A stretch of 64,000 nt of DNA from Streptomyces sp. NBC_00370. GTDB lineage: Bacteria; Actinomycetota; Actinomycetes; Streptomycetales; Streptomycetaceae. Both the position numbers and the translations under genes were made by a program. Location: positions 6,518,001 to 6,582,000 of the forward strand of contig NZ_CP107968.1 in the NCBI RefSeq assembly GCF_036084755.1, read 5' to 3'. The notes under the pieces were generated by a model. The model ran no database searches. It was not told the origin of the DNA and saw only the letters and a program-made list of their open reading frames with translations. This document shows positions 32,522 through 40,847 of this stretch, piece by piece; position 1 is the first letter of the stretch; each line of letters begins with the position of its first letter.

Positions 32522-33841
32522 GTGCACGACGTACTCGACCCACGCGATCTCGTCCCCGACGAAGCCGAACAGCTTCTGTCGTCGGGCCACGCCGCAGAAG
32601 AACTGCTGGCGGCGGCCCGCCGGGCCGCCGCCGCCGACGACCTCGCCGGACTCGCCTCCGTGGCGGCCGCCCTCGCCGCCCTGCCGCGCTCCGCCAGCTG
32701 GGACTTCGACGAACCGTCCGACGCCGAGGAGATATGGGCGGCGCTCGCCCCGCCGGCAGCCGCGCGGCCCGCCGCACCGGAACAGCTGCCCGGCCGACTG
32801 GCCGGTGCCTGGCTGGGACGGTGTGTGGGCAACACGATGGGCAAACCCGTCGAGGGCCTGACCCGCGACGAAGTCGGCATCTACCTGCGGGCCGTCGGCC
32901 AGTGGCCGCAGACCGGATTCATCCCGCTGCTGGACACACTGCCCGCCGGTGTCAGCCACCTCCACGAATCGGCTCCGTTCGCCGCGGCCGGCCGCTTCGA
33001 CGCCGTCCCGAGGGACGACGACCTGGACTGGACGATCCTCGGCCTGCACCTGCTGGAGACGTACGGGCGCGGCCTGACGACCGAGGACATCGGCCGCGAG
33101 TGGCTGGACCGCGTTCCCTTCACCCAGACGTTCACGGCGGAGCGCGCCGCGTACCGCAACCTCATCCGGGGCCTGCGCGCACCCCGCACGGCCACCCACG
33201 ACAACCCGTACCGCGAGTGGATCGGCGCGCTGATCCGCACCGACATCTACGGCTACGTACAGCCCGGCGACCCCCGTGCCGCGGCGAAGATGGCGCTGAC
33301 CGACGCGGTCCTGTCGCACACCGCCAACGGCATCTACGGTGCGATGTGGTCCGCGGCGCTGAACGCCGAGGCGCTGGTGTCCACCGAGCCGATCGACGCC
33401 CTGCGGGCCGCGCTCACCGTCGTCCCACCGCGCTCGCGGCTGTACACGAGCCAGGCCGAGCTGCTGCGCATGGCCGAGCGGGGCGCCACCGGCGAGACGG
33501 TGCAGCGCTGGATCGACAGCGAACTCGGCCATTACAACTGGGTGCACACTGTCAACAACGCCGCCATCATCGCCGCCGCTCTGCTGTGGGGTGAGGGCGA
33601 CTTCGTACGCAGCATCGCCCTCGCCGTCGGCGCGGGCCGTGACACCGACTCGACGGCCGCCACGGTCGGCAGTGTGTTCGGTGCCCTGCACGGTGTGGAC
33701 GCCGTCCCCGGCCGGCTGGTGGAACCCACCGGGGGAGTGGTCCGCAGCGCCGTACGCGGCTTCGACCGGATCACCGTCACCGAACTCGCCGCACGGACGG
33801 AAGCCGTTCGTACCACCTTCGAACAGGATGTGCCCGCATGA
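32522..33841 (+). CDS. ADP-ribosylglycohydrolase (DraG/ARH) family protein
   Basis: A 439-residue protein. About 90 helical residues precede the ARH domain, which starts at GRLAGAWLGRCVGNTMGKPVEG. Dinuclear metal-site motifs are RDDDLDWTILG and GAGRDTDSTAATVG, the signature of enzymes that hydrolyse N-, O- or S-glycosidic bonds of ADP-ribose. Members outside nitrogenase control often act on ADP-ribosyl metabolites. GTG 32522 has GAGGAG 11 bases upstream. The stop overlaps the nucleoside hydrolase start (ATGA). With that enzyme, an ABC importer and ribokinase it points to salvage of ribosyl compounds. Confidence 0.9.
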   Translation: MHDVLDPRDLVPDEAEQLLSSGHAAEELLAAARRAAAADDLAGLASVAAALAALPRSASWDFDEPSDAEEIWAALAPPAAARPAAPEQLPGRLAGAWLGRCVGNTMGKPVEGLTRDEVGIYLRAVGQWPQTGFIPLLDTLPAGVSHLHESAPFAAAGRFDAVPRDDDLDWTILGLHLLETYGRGLTTEDIGREWLDRVPFTQTFTAERAAYRNLIRGLRAPRTATHDNPYREWIGALIRTDIYGYVQPGDPRAAAKMALTDAVLSHTANGIYGAMWSAALNAEALVSTEPIDALRAALTVVPPRSRLYTSQAELLRMAERGATGETVQRWIDSELGHYNWVHTVNNAAIIAAALLWGEGDFVRSIALAVGAGRDTDSTAATVGSVFGALHGVDAVPGRLVEPTGGVVRSAVRGFDRITVTELAARTEAVRTTFEQDVPA

Positions 33842-34845
33842 CCACCGCACGCAGGATCGTGATCGACACCGACCCAGGTCTGGGCGAACCCGGCTCCGAC
33901 ATCGACGACGGCCTGGCCATCGCGCTGGCCCTGCGGTCGCCCGAACTGACCGTCGAGGCACTGACCGTCGTCAACGGCAACGTCGACGTCGACACGGGGG
34001 TCGACGTCGCCCGCCGGCTGACCCAGCGGCTCGGCCACCCCGGCCTCCCCGTCCTGCGCGGCGCCGACCGCCCGCTGCTGCGGGACATGGCTCCACTGCG
34101 CGCCCTGTTCGACGACGTCGTCGGTGACCGGCCCGCCGTCCCCACGGCGGCGGCCGACCGGCTCGGACCGACCAGCGACCTCACCGCCGCCGCGTATCTC
34201 GTGGAGCTGGCAGCCGCGCATCCCGGCGAGATCACGGTGGTCGCCATCGGCCCCATGACCAATCTCGCGCTGGCCCTGCGACTCGACCCCGGGTTCGCCC
34301 AGAACGTGGCGGAAATCGTCATGATGGCCGGCTCCGCCACCGGCTACGCCCAGAACATCACCGTCGTCGGCGACTTCAACGCCTACGTCGACCCCGAGGC
34401 ACTCGCGATGGTCCTCGCCAGCGGCGCCGAGCTGCGCATGGTGGGCATCGACCAGACCTCCCGGGTACGGCTCACCCGCGACGACGCCGCCGTACTGTCC
34501 CGCGGTGACTCCTTCGGCCGCTGGGCCGGGGAGTGCGCGCTGGCCTGGATCGACTTCCTGGCCAGGGCCTTCCCGCTGCGCGAGGAACACAGGGACGCGT
34601 GTTTCCTGCACGACCCCCTCGTCGTGGCGGCCGTGGCCGACCCGTCCCTGTGCACGTGGGCCGACGCCCACGTCGCCACCGACACCACCAGCGAACTCGC
34701 CCGGGGCCTGGTCGTCGCCGACCGCGGACTCGCCCTCGCCCCGCCCCCCGGACCCCCCAACGCCTCGGTCGCCGTCGACACCGACGTGCCTGGCTTCGGC
34801 CGCCTCTTCCTCGATCGCCTCACCGGTACGTCCGCCGGCGATTGA
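33838..34845 (+). CDS. Inosine/uridine-preferring nucleoside hydrolase family protein
   Basis: A 335-residue Ca-dependent nucleoside N-ribohydrolase that releases ribose and a base. The N-terminal DTDPG and the DIDD part of the Ca site are present but separated by an insert (LGEPGS); relatives read DTDPGxDDA without it. Other marks are VVAIGPMTNLALAL, a FNAYVDPEA block where family members hold the Asn-x-x-x-Asp ribose contacts, and LHDPLVVAA with the conserved His-Asp. Coupled to the preceding gene by ATGA. In the operon it would release ribose for the kinase encoded downstream. Confidence 0.9.
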   Translation: MTTARRIVIDTDPGLGEPGSDIDDGLAIALALRSPELTVEALTVVNGNVDVDTGVDVARRLTQRLGHPGLPVLRGADRPLLRDMAPLRALFDDVVGDRPAVPTAAADRLGPTSDLTAAAYLVELAAAHPGEITVVAIGPMTNLALALRLDPGFAQNVAEIVMMAGSATGYAQNITVVGDFNAYVDPEALAMVLASGAELRMVGIDQTSRVRLTRDDAAVLSRGDSFGRWAGECALAWIDFLARAFPLREEHRDACFLHDPLVVAAVADPSLCTWADAHVATDTTSELARGLVVADRGLALAPPPGPPNASVAVDTDVPGFGRLFLDRLTGTSAGD

Positions 34846-34878
34846 CCCGTCATCCCATGACCGTCAGAGAGGACCGTC

Positions 34879-36240
34879 ATGAAGCTTCCCACCCTTCCCC
34901 GCCCCGCCAGGGCCGGAACACAACTCGCCGTCGGCGCGATCGCCACGGCCCTGCTGGTCGCGGGCTGCGGATCCGGCTCCGACTCGTCCGGCGGCGGACA
35001 GAAGCCCGCGGGCCTCACCGCCGCCGACAGCCTCAAGGACCCGGCGAAGCCGGTCACCATCAACTACGCCGGCGCCGCGTACTCGGCCGACGACATCAAG
35101 CCGGTGCTCGCCGCCTTCCACAAGGAGCACCCGAACATCACCGTCAACTACCAGGCGGTGCCGTTCGACCAGTTCAACAGTGTGCTCAGCACCCGGCTGA
35201 GCCGCCGGGACTCGACGCTCGACCTGTACGACGTCGACATGCCGCGCACCGACGCCTACCAGGCACGGGGCTGGCTCACCGACCTGACGTCGGCGTTCCC
35301 CGACATGGCAGGCAAGGTCGACAAGACGTCACTGCAGGCGGCGACCAGCGACGGAAAGCTCGTCGCCATGCCCTTCCAGACGTCGAGCCAGCTGCTCTTC
35401 TACAACAAGACGCTGCTGAAGAAGGCCGGCATCCCCTTCCCCTCGGCGAAGCCAGCCGACCGGCTGACCTGGGAGGCGGTGACCGCCGACGCGAAGAAGA
35501 CCCAGCAGGCAGGCGCCAAGTGGGGCCTGCTGTTCGACCAGGTCAACCGCTACTACCAGCTGCAGCCCCTGGCCGAGAGCCTGGGCGGCGGCCCGGGCGC
35601 CGGCGGGGACAAAAACCTCACGCCCAAGCTGGAGACCGCGGGCTGGGAGAAGGCGATGACCTGGTACGGCTCGCTGTACAAGGACAAGGTCTCCCCGCGC
35701 GGCGTACCGGTCGCCCAGACCCCGGAGCTGTTCGCCTCGGGCCAGGTGGCCTTCTTCCCCGGCGGCCCCTGGTGGGGACCCCAGTTCGCGTCCAACGCCA
35801 AGCTGGACTTCGGCGTCACCGCCTACCCGTACTTCAAGGGCGGCAAGGCGGCCACACCCACCGGTGGCTGGTCGCTCGGGCTGAACCCCGCGAGCAAGAA
35901 GGCGGTCGCCTCCGAGATCTTCATGAAGTTCATGGCCCTCGACAAGGGCGGCTTCGCCCAGTACATGCCCAGCCTCACCGTGCCGCCCTCCAACACGGCC
36001 GGTACGGCGACCTTCTACGACGAGAAGGTCTTCAAGGACCCCCGCATGGCGGGCGCCGTCGACCTGACCAAGTACGAACTGGCCAACACGGCCACGCTGC
36101 GCGCCAGGACCGCCGGCTACGTCGAGTTCGAGGACACCCTGTCCAAGACCTTCGACGACATCAGTAACGGCGCCTCCGCGAGCAGCGCCCTGTCCTCCGC
36201 CACCAGCACGATCAACCAGGCGTGGGCCAAGTACCGCTGA
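34879..36240 (+). CDS. Sugar/nucleoside ABC transporter substrate-binding lipoprotein
   Basis: A 453-residue extracellular solute-binding protein of the carbohydrate class (family 1). The leader ends LLVAGC with the lipid-attached Cys30, followed by a Ser/Gly linker. The mature part shows ITVNYQAVPFDQFNSVLSTRLS and PTGGWSLGLNPASKKA, typical of MalE-like proteins. ATG 34879 follows GAGAGGACCGTC. It is 34 bp after the nucleoside hydrolase gene. Probably binds a ribonucleoside, ribose or oligosaccharide; the partner enzymes favour a ribosyl compound. Confidence 0.92.
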   Translation: MKLPTLPRPARAGTQLAVGAIATALLVAGCGSGSDSSGGGQKPAGLTAADSLKDPAKPVTINYAGAAYSADDIKPVLAAFHKEHPNITVNYQAVPFDQFNSVLSTRLSRRDSTLDLYDVDMPRTDAYQARGWLTDLTSAFPDMAGKVDKTSLQAATSDGKLVAMPFQTSSQLLFYNKTLLKKAGIPFPSAKPADRLTWEAVTADAKKTQQAGAKWGLLFDQVNRYYQLQPLAESLGGGPGAGGDKNLTPKLETAGWEKAMTWYGSLYKDKVSPRGVPVAQTPELFASGQVAFFPGGPWWGPQFASNAKLDFGVTAYPYFKGGKAATPTGGWSLGLNPASKKAVASEIFMKFMALDKGGFAQYMPSLTVPPSNTAGTATFYDEKVFKDPRMAGAVDLTKYELANTATLRARTAGYVEFEDTLSKTFDDISNGASASSALSSATSTINQAWAKYR

Positions 36241-36254
36241 CCCATGTGAACCGA

Positions 36255-36287
36255 CCGGCCGGGGCGGGCCGACCAAGCCCCGGCCGG
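36255..36287 (+). terminator. Intra-operon stem-loop between binding-protein and permease genes
   Basis: CCGGCCGGGGC (36255-36265) and GCCCCGGCCGG (36277-36287) form a perfect 11-bp stem with an 11-base loop in the 64-bp gap. Such hairpins after binding-protein genes commonly protect the upstream mRNA or partly terminate, so that more lipoprotein than permease is made. Confidence 0.65.
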
Positions 36288-36304
36288 CGGGAGGGACTCC
36301 CGCA

Positions 36305-37252
36305 ATGACACTCACCACGCACCCTCCGGACGCCGGAGAGACGGCTCCCGCGCCACGCCGTAAAGGCACACTTCACCGGCGCAGGCTCGTAGGCAATCTC
36401 AGCGCAGCCGCCATCTTCCTGACGCCCGCCCTCACGCTCATCATCGTGCTGCGGCTCATCCCGGTCATCCAGGCCGTCAACGACGCCACGCACACCAGTC
36501 TCCCCGGCAGCACACTGCCGCCGAGCTTCGTGGGCCTGGACAACTTCACGGCGCTCTTCTCGTCCCACGCCTTCTGGTCGTCCGTCCAGCAGACCTTGAT
36601 CTTCAACGTCATCGTCAACCCGCTGCAGATCGTGCTGGCGCTCGCCCTCGCCGTGCTCCTCACCCAGAACCTGCCGGCCACCGGCATCTGGCGCACACTG
36701 ATCTTCCTGCCCGCCGCCGTCCCGATGACCGGGTCCGCGGTGGTGTGGGGGATCGCGCTCCGCCCGGACGGTCCGGTCAACGCGGCGCTCACCGGCGTCG
36801 GCATCCACCAGCAGCCCTTCCTCACCGGACAGGGCCAGGTGGTGGCGAGCCTCATCCTCATCGCCAGCTGGATCGGCGTCGGCTACTGGATGATCTTCCT
36901 CATCGCGGGTCTCAACGACATCCCGACCGTGTACTACGAAGCCGCCGCCATCGACGGAGCGGGCCCGCTCCGTCGCTTCTGGTCGGTGACGCTTCCGCTG
37001 CTCCGCAGGCCGCTGCTGTTCGTCCTGGTCGCCGACACCGTCTCGAACTTCGTCCTGTTCGCGCCCATGCAGATCCTGACCGACGGGGGACCGCAAGGAA
37101 AGTCGAACTTCCTGATGTACGACATCTTCCACAACAGCTTCGAGCTCGCCGATCCGCACACCGCCGCCGCGGAACTGCTGGTGCTGCTCGCCCTGATGAT
37201 CGTCATCGTCGCGGTCCAGTTCCGGCTGCTGCGCAGCGTCGAGGAGAGCTGA
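36305..37252 (+). CDS. Sugar ABC transporter permease 1 (MalF/UgpA type)
   Basis: A 315-residue membrane protein with six hydrophobic segments and the coupling motif YYEAAAIDGAGPLRRFWSVTLPLL (EAA loop). Length and topology match the first permease of carbohydrate importers. ATG 36305 follows GGAGGGAC. It pairs with the permease encoded next, two bases downstream. No ATPase is in the operon; as in other streptomycete sugar importers, a shared MsiK-type ATPase elsewhere is likely. Confidence 0.93.
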   Translation: MTLTTHPPDAGETAPAPRRKGTLHRRRLVGNLSAAAIFLTPALTLIIVLRLIPVIQAVNDATHTSLPGSTLPPSFVGLDNFTALFSSHAFWSSVQQTLIFNVIVNPLQIVLALALAVLLTQNLPATGIWRTLIFLPAAVPMTGSAVVWGIALRPDGPVNAALTGVGIHQQPFLTGQGQVVASLILIASWIGVGYWMIFLIAGLNDIPTVYYEAAAIDGAGPLRRFWSVTLPLLRRPLLFVLVADTVSNFVLFAPMQILTDGGPQGKSNFLMYDIFHNSFELADPHTAAAELLVLLALMIVIVAVQFRLLRSVEES

Positions 37253-37254
37253 TC

Positions 37255-38169
37255 ATGAACCGCACCCCGCTCCCGAACCCTGTCAGGCCCGCGGCTTCCG
37301 CGTCCGGCCGCACGGGTGACACCGGTCGTACGGGGCACACCGGCCGCACCGGCCGGATCGTGCTGGCCGTCGTCGCCGTCGTCGTGGGCCTCGCCTTCCT
37401 GCTGCCGGTCCTCTGGCTCATCGCCAGCACGTTCCGCGGCGCCACCGAAACCTTCGCCAACAGCTCCTCCCTCAACTGGCACATGCTGTGGCCCGAGCAC
37501 TGGACGTTCCACAACATCCGCTCCGCGGTCGACAACGGCTTTCTGCGCAACCTCTCCAACAGTGTGATCGTGGCGGCCGTGACCGTCGTCCTCGGCATCG
37601 TGATCTCCGCGATGGCGGCCTTCGCCCTGGCGGTCGTCGACTTCCCCGGCCGCAAGTTCGTCTTCGGCATGGTCGTGCTGAGCTTCCTCGTCCCCTTCGA
37701 GGCCATCGCCATCCCGTTGGCGCACACGTTCAGCGACTGGGACCTGACCAACAGCATTCCCGCCCTCGTCCTGCCCGGACTCGGGAACGGTCTTGCCATC
37801 TTCACCCTCCGTCAGTTCTTCCTGGGGATCCCGTCCGAACTGGCCGAGGCGGCGCGTGTCGACGGCGCCGGGTGGCCCAGGATCTTCCTGAAGATCTATC
37901 TGCCGCTGACCCGGCCGGCCCTCATCGGCACCGGTCTGATCCTCTTCCTCTTCCAGTGGCAGGCCTATCTGTGGCCCATCCTCGTCACCACCAGCGACGG
38001 GAAGGACCTCGCCCCCGTCGCCATCGCCAAGACCTTCAACGCGTTCAGCACCGACTACGGCCGCGTCTTCGCCGAGACAGCCGTGCTGGCGGTCATTCCC
38101 GCCGTGATCCTGCTCGGTCTGCAGCGCTACTTCGTCGCATCGGTCGCCACCACCGGGAGCAAGAATTGA
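37255..38169 (+). CDS. Sugar ABC transporter permease 2 (MalG/UgpE type)
   Basis: A 304-residue membrane protein with six segments and coupling motif AEAARVDGAGWPRIFLKIYLPL. The N-terminus carries a repeated R-T-G-x-T-G stretch (residues about 19-34) encoded by an 18-bp tandem repeat, outside the conserved part. ATG 37255 has GAGGAG 8 bases upstream. The stop overlaps the ribokinase start (TTGA). Confidence 0.93.
   Translation: MNRTPLPNPVRPAASASGRTGDTGRTGHTGRTGRIVLAVVAVVVGLAFLLPVLWLIASTFRGATETFANSSSLNWHMLWPEHWTFHNIRSAVDNGFLRNLSNSVIVAAVTVVLGIVISAMAAFALAVVDFPGRKFVFGMVVLSFLVPFEAIAIPLAHTFSDWDLTNSIPALVLPGLGNGLAIFTLRQFFLGIPSELAEAARVDGAGWPRIFLKIYLPLTRPALIGTGLILFLFQWQAYLWPILVTTSDGKDLAPVAIAKTFNAFSTDYGRVFAETAVLAVIPAVILLGLQRYFVASVATTGSKN
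37309..37353. repeat. 18-bp tandem repeat (2.5 copies) in permease 2 N-terminus
   Basis: Units begin at 37309, 37327 and 37345 (CGCACGGGTGACACCGGT-like) and encode RTGDTG, RTGHTG and RTG. The unit length keeps frame, so copy number could vary between strains without harm. Confidence 0.7.
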
Positions 38170-39011
38170 GCCGCGTAGCCGTGGTCGGATCCGCGAACCT
38201 CGACCTCGTCGCCCGTACGCCCCGTCGCCCCGGCGCGGGCGAGACGGTCCTGGGCACCGACTATCGCCGGCACCCCGGGGGCAAGGGCCTCAACCAGGCG
38301 GTCGCCGCGGCGAGCGTCACAACGACGGCGTTCGTCGGGTGCCGCGGGTCCGACGACGCGGGCCGGGCGCTGGAGGCCGAGCTCGTACGACGGGGCGTCG
38401 ACACCTCGCAGTTCGCCGTACGGGGAGAGTCCAGCGGCCTCGCCCTGATCACGGTCACGCCCGACGGTGAGAACAGCATCACCGTGCTCCCCGAGGCCAA
38501 CAACCTGCTGCTGCCCGACGACGTCACCCGCGCACTCGACGCCCTCGCTCCGCGGCTCGTACTGACCCAGTTGGAGATCCCGCAGGCGACGACGGAGGCC
38601 ACGGCGCGCTGGACGGTGGCGCGCGGCGCCCGGCTGATGGTCAACGCCAGCCCCAGCGCCCCGCTGCCCGAGCATGTCCTGGCCGCCGCGGATCCCCTCA
38701 TCGTCAACGTCTCCGAAGCACACCATCTGACGGCCGCCGGCACACCGGCGGAAGCAGCGGCCCGACTCGCGGAGCGATGTGTTTCCGTCATCGTCACGCT
38801 CGGCTCCGACGGCGCGCTCGTCGTGGCGGACGGACGGACGACCCACCTGCCCGCACCGGCGCTGACACCGGTCGACACCACGGGGGCGGGTGATGTGTTC
38901 GCCGGTGTCACGGCGGCCCGTCTCGTCAACGGAAGCAGCCTCGTCGATGCGGCCCAGCAGGCCACCCAGGCAGCGGCCGAGGCGATCCGCACCCCGAGGG
39001 CCGGACGATAG
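38166..39011 (+). CDS. rbsK: PfkB family carbohydrate kinase, ribokinase type
   Basis: A 281-residue kinase: opening VAVVGSANLDLV, substrate motif HPGGKGLNQAVAAA (GGKGxNQA is characteristic of ribokinase), anion-hole/catalytic block DTTGAGDVFAG with the catalytic Asp, and NVSEAHHL. TTG 38166 overlaps the permease stop. Slightly short compared with RbsK (about 300). It would phosphorylate ribose released by the nucleoside hydrolase, feeding the pentose phosphate route. Confidence 0.88.
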   Translation: MSRVAVVGSANLDLVARTPRRPGAGETVLGTDYRRHPGGKGLNQAVAAASVTTTAFVGCRGSDDAGRALEAELVRRGVDTSQFAVRGESSGLALITVTPDGENSITVLPEANNLLLPDDVTRALDALAPRLVLTQLEIPQATTEATARWTVARGARLMVNASPSAPLPEHVLAAADPLIVNVSEAHHLTAAGTPAEAAARLAERCVSVIVTLGSDGALVVADGRTTHLPAPALTPVDTTGAGDVFAGVTAARLVNGSSLVDAAQQATQAAAEAIRTPRAGR

Positions 39012-39149
39012 GACCCGCACCTCTTGGACGGGCAGTCACCATCACCCACGGTGCTGGTGATCAGCATTAGACATCGTTGGACGTGATGGCTGCCTCGGCG
39101 TGACAGTGGTGGTACCGGCTTGAACCACTGCCACTGCGAGGAGGCGGGC

Positions 39150-40340
39150 ATGTCCCTCCCACCCCGGACCGAAGAGCAGCCGCTGCTCGGTCCTTACGAT
39201 CTCGGTGCGGGGCTGAGACTGCGCAACCGCGTGGTCATGGCGCCGATGACCCGGGCCAGGGCGGACAATCCGGCGCTGGCTCCGACGACGTCGCACAGCG
39301 AGTACTACCGGCAGCGGGCCGGCGCCGGTCTGATCGTGTCGGAAGGCACCTGGATCAGCCCGCAAGCGGTGGGGGCGGTGCGTGTGCCCGGCATCTACAG
39401 CCAGGAGCAGGTACGGGCCTGGGCGGCGGTGACGTCGGCCGTGCACGACGAGGGCGGAACCGTCTTCGCCCAACTCGCCCACACCGGCGCCGCCTCGCAC
39501 CCGGACTTCCACCAGGGGCATCTCCCGGTCGCACCCTCCGCCGTCAATCCCGGCGGTACGGTGCACACGCCGAACGGGCCCACCCACGTCATCACGCCCC
39601 GCGCGCTGAGCACACACCAGATCGCGGACGTCGTGGAGCAGTACCGGTCGGCCGCGGCCAACGCGCGGCTGGCGGGCTTCGACGGTGTGGAGCTGCACGC
39701 CCAACGCGGCTATCTCATCGCCCAGTTCCTCAATCCCGTGCTCAACCTGCGTACCGACGCCTACGGCGGCACGGTGGAGGGCAGGGCCCGCTTCCTGTTC
39801 GAGGTGCTCGACGCGGTGACCGGCGTCTGGGGGCCGCACCGGGTGGGCGTCAAGTTCGCCCCGCACCAAGCGCTGGGGGCGTCCCACGAGGTCTCGCCGG
39901 AGATCCTGGCCGTGCACGAGCATGTGGCCGCGCGGCTCAACGACTACCCGCTTGCCTATCTGCACTTGATGATGACCCGGCGGCCCAACGAGAAGGTGAC
40001 TCCGGCCCAACGGCAGGAATCCCTCGGGCTGTTCCGGCCGCTGTACCGCGGAACGCTCATCGCCAACGCGGGCCTCGACCAGGATTCCGCCAACGCCGTC
40101 ATCGGCGAAGGCCTCGCCGATCTGGTCTCCTTCGCCGAGCTGTTCATCGGCAACCCCGACCTCCCCGCCCGCTTCCGGCACGGCCTGCCGCTCACCACGG
40201 GTGACCGGGCCACGTTCTACCAGGGCGGCCCCGACGGCTACACCGACTATCCGCCGGCGGCACCGATACGCGCCTCGCCGGCGGCGGAGGTCGGCCCGCA
40301 ACCTGTTCCGTCTCAACCACAACCCCGGAGGACGTCATGA
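39150..40340 (+). CDS. Old Yellow Enzyme-like NADH:flavin oxidoreductase with altered active site
   Basis: A 396-residue OYE-fold TIM barrel (NRVVMAPMTRARADN, LRTDAYGGTVEGRARFLFEVL, SANAVIGEGLADL). Several usual key residues differ: the His-x-x-Asn pair is HAQR (His183, Arg186), the FMN-phosphate Arg in FGRP/FI is FAELFI (Glu330), and the Arg after the QLxHxG motif is Ala (QLAHTGAAS). Tyr188, the usual proton donor, remains. ATG 39150 follows GAGGAGG. The stop overlaps the SnoaL-like gene (ATGA). It may be a non-reductase OYE relative or have altered flavin binding. Confidence 0.85.
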   Translation: MSLPPRTEEQPLLGPYDLGAGLRLRNRVVMAPMTRARADNPALAPTTSHSEYYRQRAGAGLIVSEGTWISPQAVGAVRVPGIYSQEQVRAWAAVTSAVHDEGGTVFAQLAHTGAASHPDFHQGHLPVAPSAVNPGGTVHTPNGPTHVITPRALSTHQIADVVEQYRSAAANARLAGFDGVELHAQRGYLIAQFLNPVLNLRTDAYGGTVEGRARFLFEVLDAVTGVWGPHRVGVKFAPHQALGASHEVSPEILAVHEHVAARLNDYPLAYLHLMMTRRPNEKVTPAQRQESLGLFRPLYRGTLIANAGLDQDSANAVIGEGLADLVSFAELFIGNPDLPARFRHGLPLTTGDRATFYQGGPDGYTDYPPAAPIRASPAAEVGPQPVPSQPQPRRTS

Positions 40341-40819
40341 CTGACACGACCCTGCGACTCCTGGCCGACCGCGCCGCCGTCGCCGACACACTGCACCGCT
40401 ACGCGGCCGGACTCGACCACGGCGACGCCGAACTGTTCACGTCCTCGCTCACCGGGGACGCCACGGTCGATCTGACCCCCGCCACCACCAAGATCGGCCT
40501 GGAATTCCCGGTGCTGGCCCCGCGGGACGTCGTCGTCGGCGCGCTGATCCCCGCCGTCGGCCCCCTCGACACCAGCCACGTCATCAGCAACATCCGCACG
40601 ACCGTGAACGGCGACAGCGCGAGCGTCCAGTGCTACGCGATGGCCCAGCACTTCCCGCCCGGCGAAGGACCCAAGCCCGACCGCACCCGTCACGCGCTGA
40701 TGATGAACCGCTACGACGCCGACCTCGTACGCGACGGCGAGACCTGGCGCATCCGCCGACTCACCATCGACAGCGCATGGTTCACCGGCGACCCGACCGT
40801 GCTGCTCCCGGAGAGCTGA
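40337..40819 (+). CDS. SnoaL-like/NTF2-fold protein
   Basis: A 160-residue protein of the SnoaL_4 type: N-terminal helix RAAVADTLHRYAAGLDHGDAELF, then VISNIRTTVNGDSASVQCYA and WRIRRLTIDSAWFTGD strands. Members are small cyclases, dehydratases or isomerases with a cone-shaped pocket. Coupled to the OYE-like gene by ATGA, so both probably act on one substrate. No specific reaction can be named. Confidence 0.85.
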   Translation: MTDTTLRLLADRAAVADTLHRYAAGLDHGDAELFTSSLTGDATVDLTPATTKIGLEFPVLAPRDVVVGALIPAVGPLDTSHVISNIRTTVNGDSASVQCYAMAQHFPPGEGPKPDRTRHALMMNRYDADLVRDGETWRIRRLTIDSAWFTGDPTVLLPES

Positions 40820-40847
40820 TCCGCGCAGGCCCCGGACCGTTCCTCCG

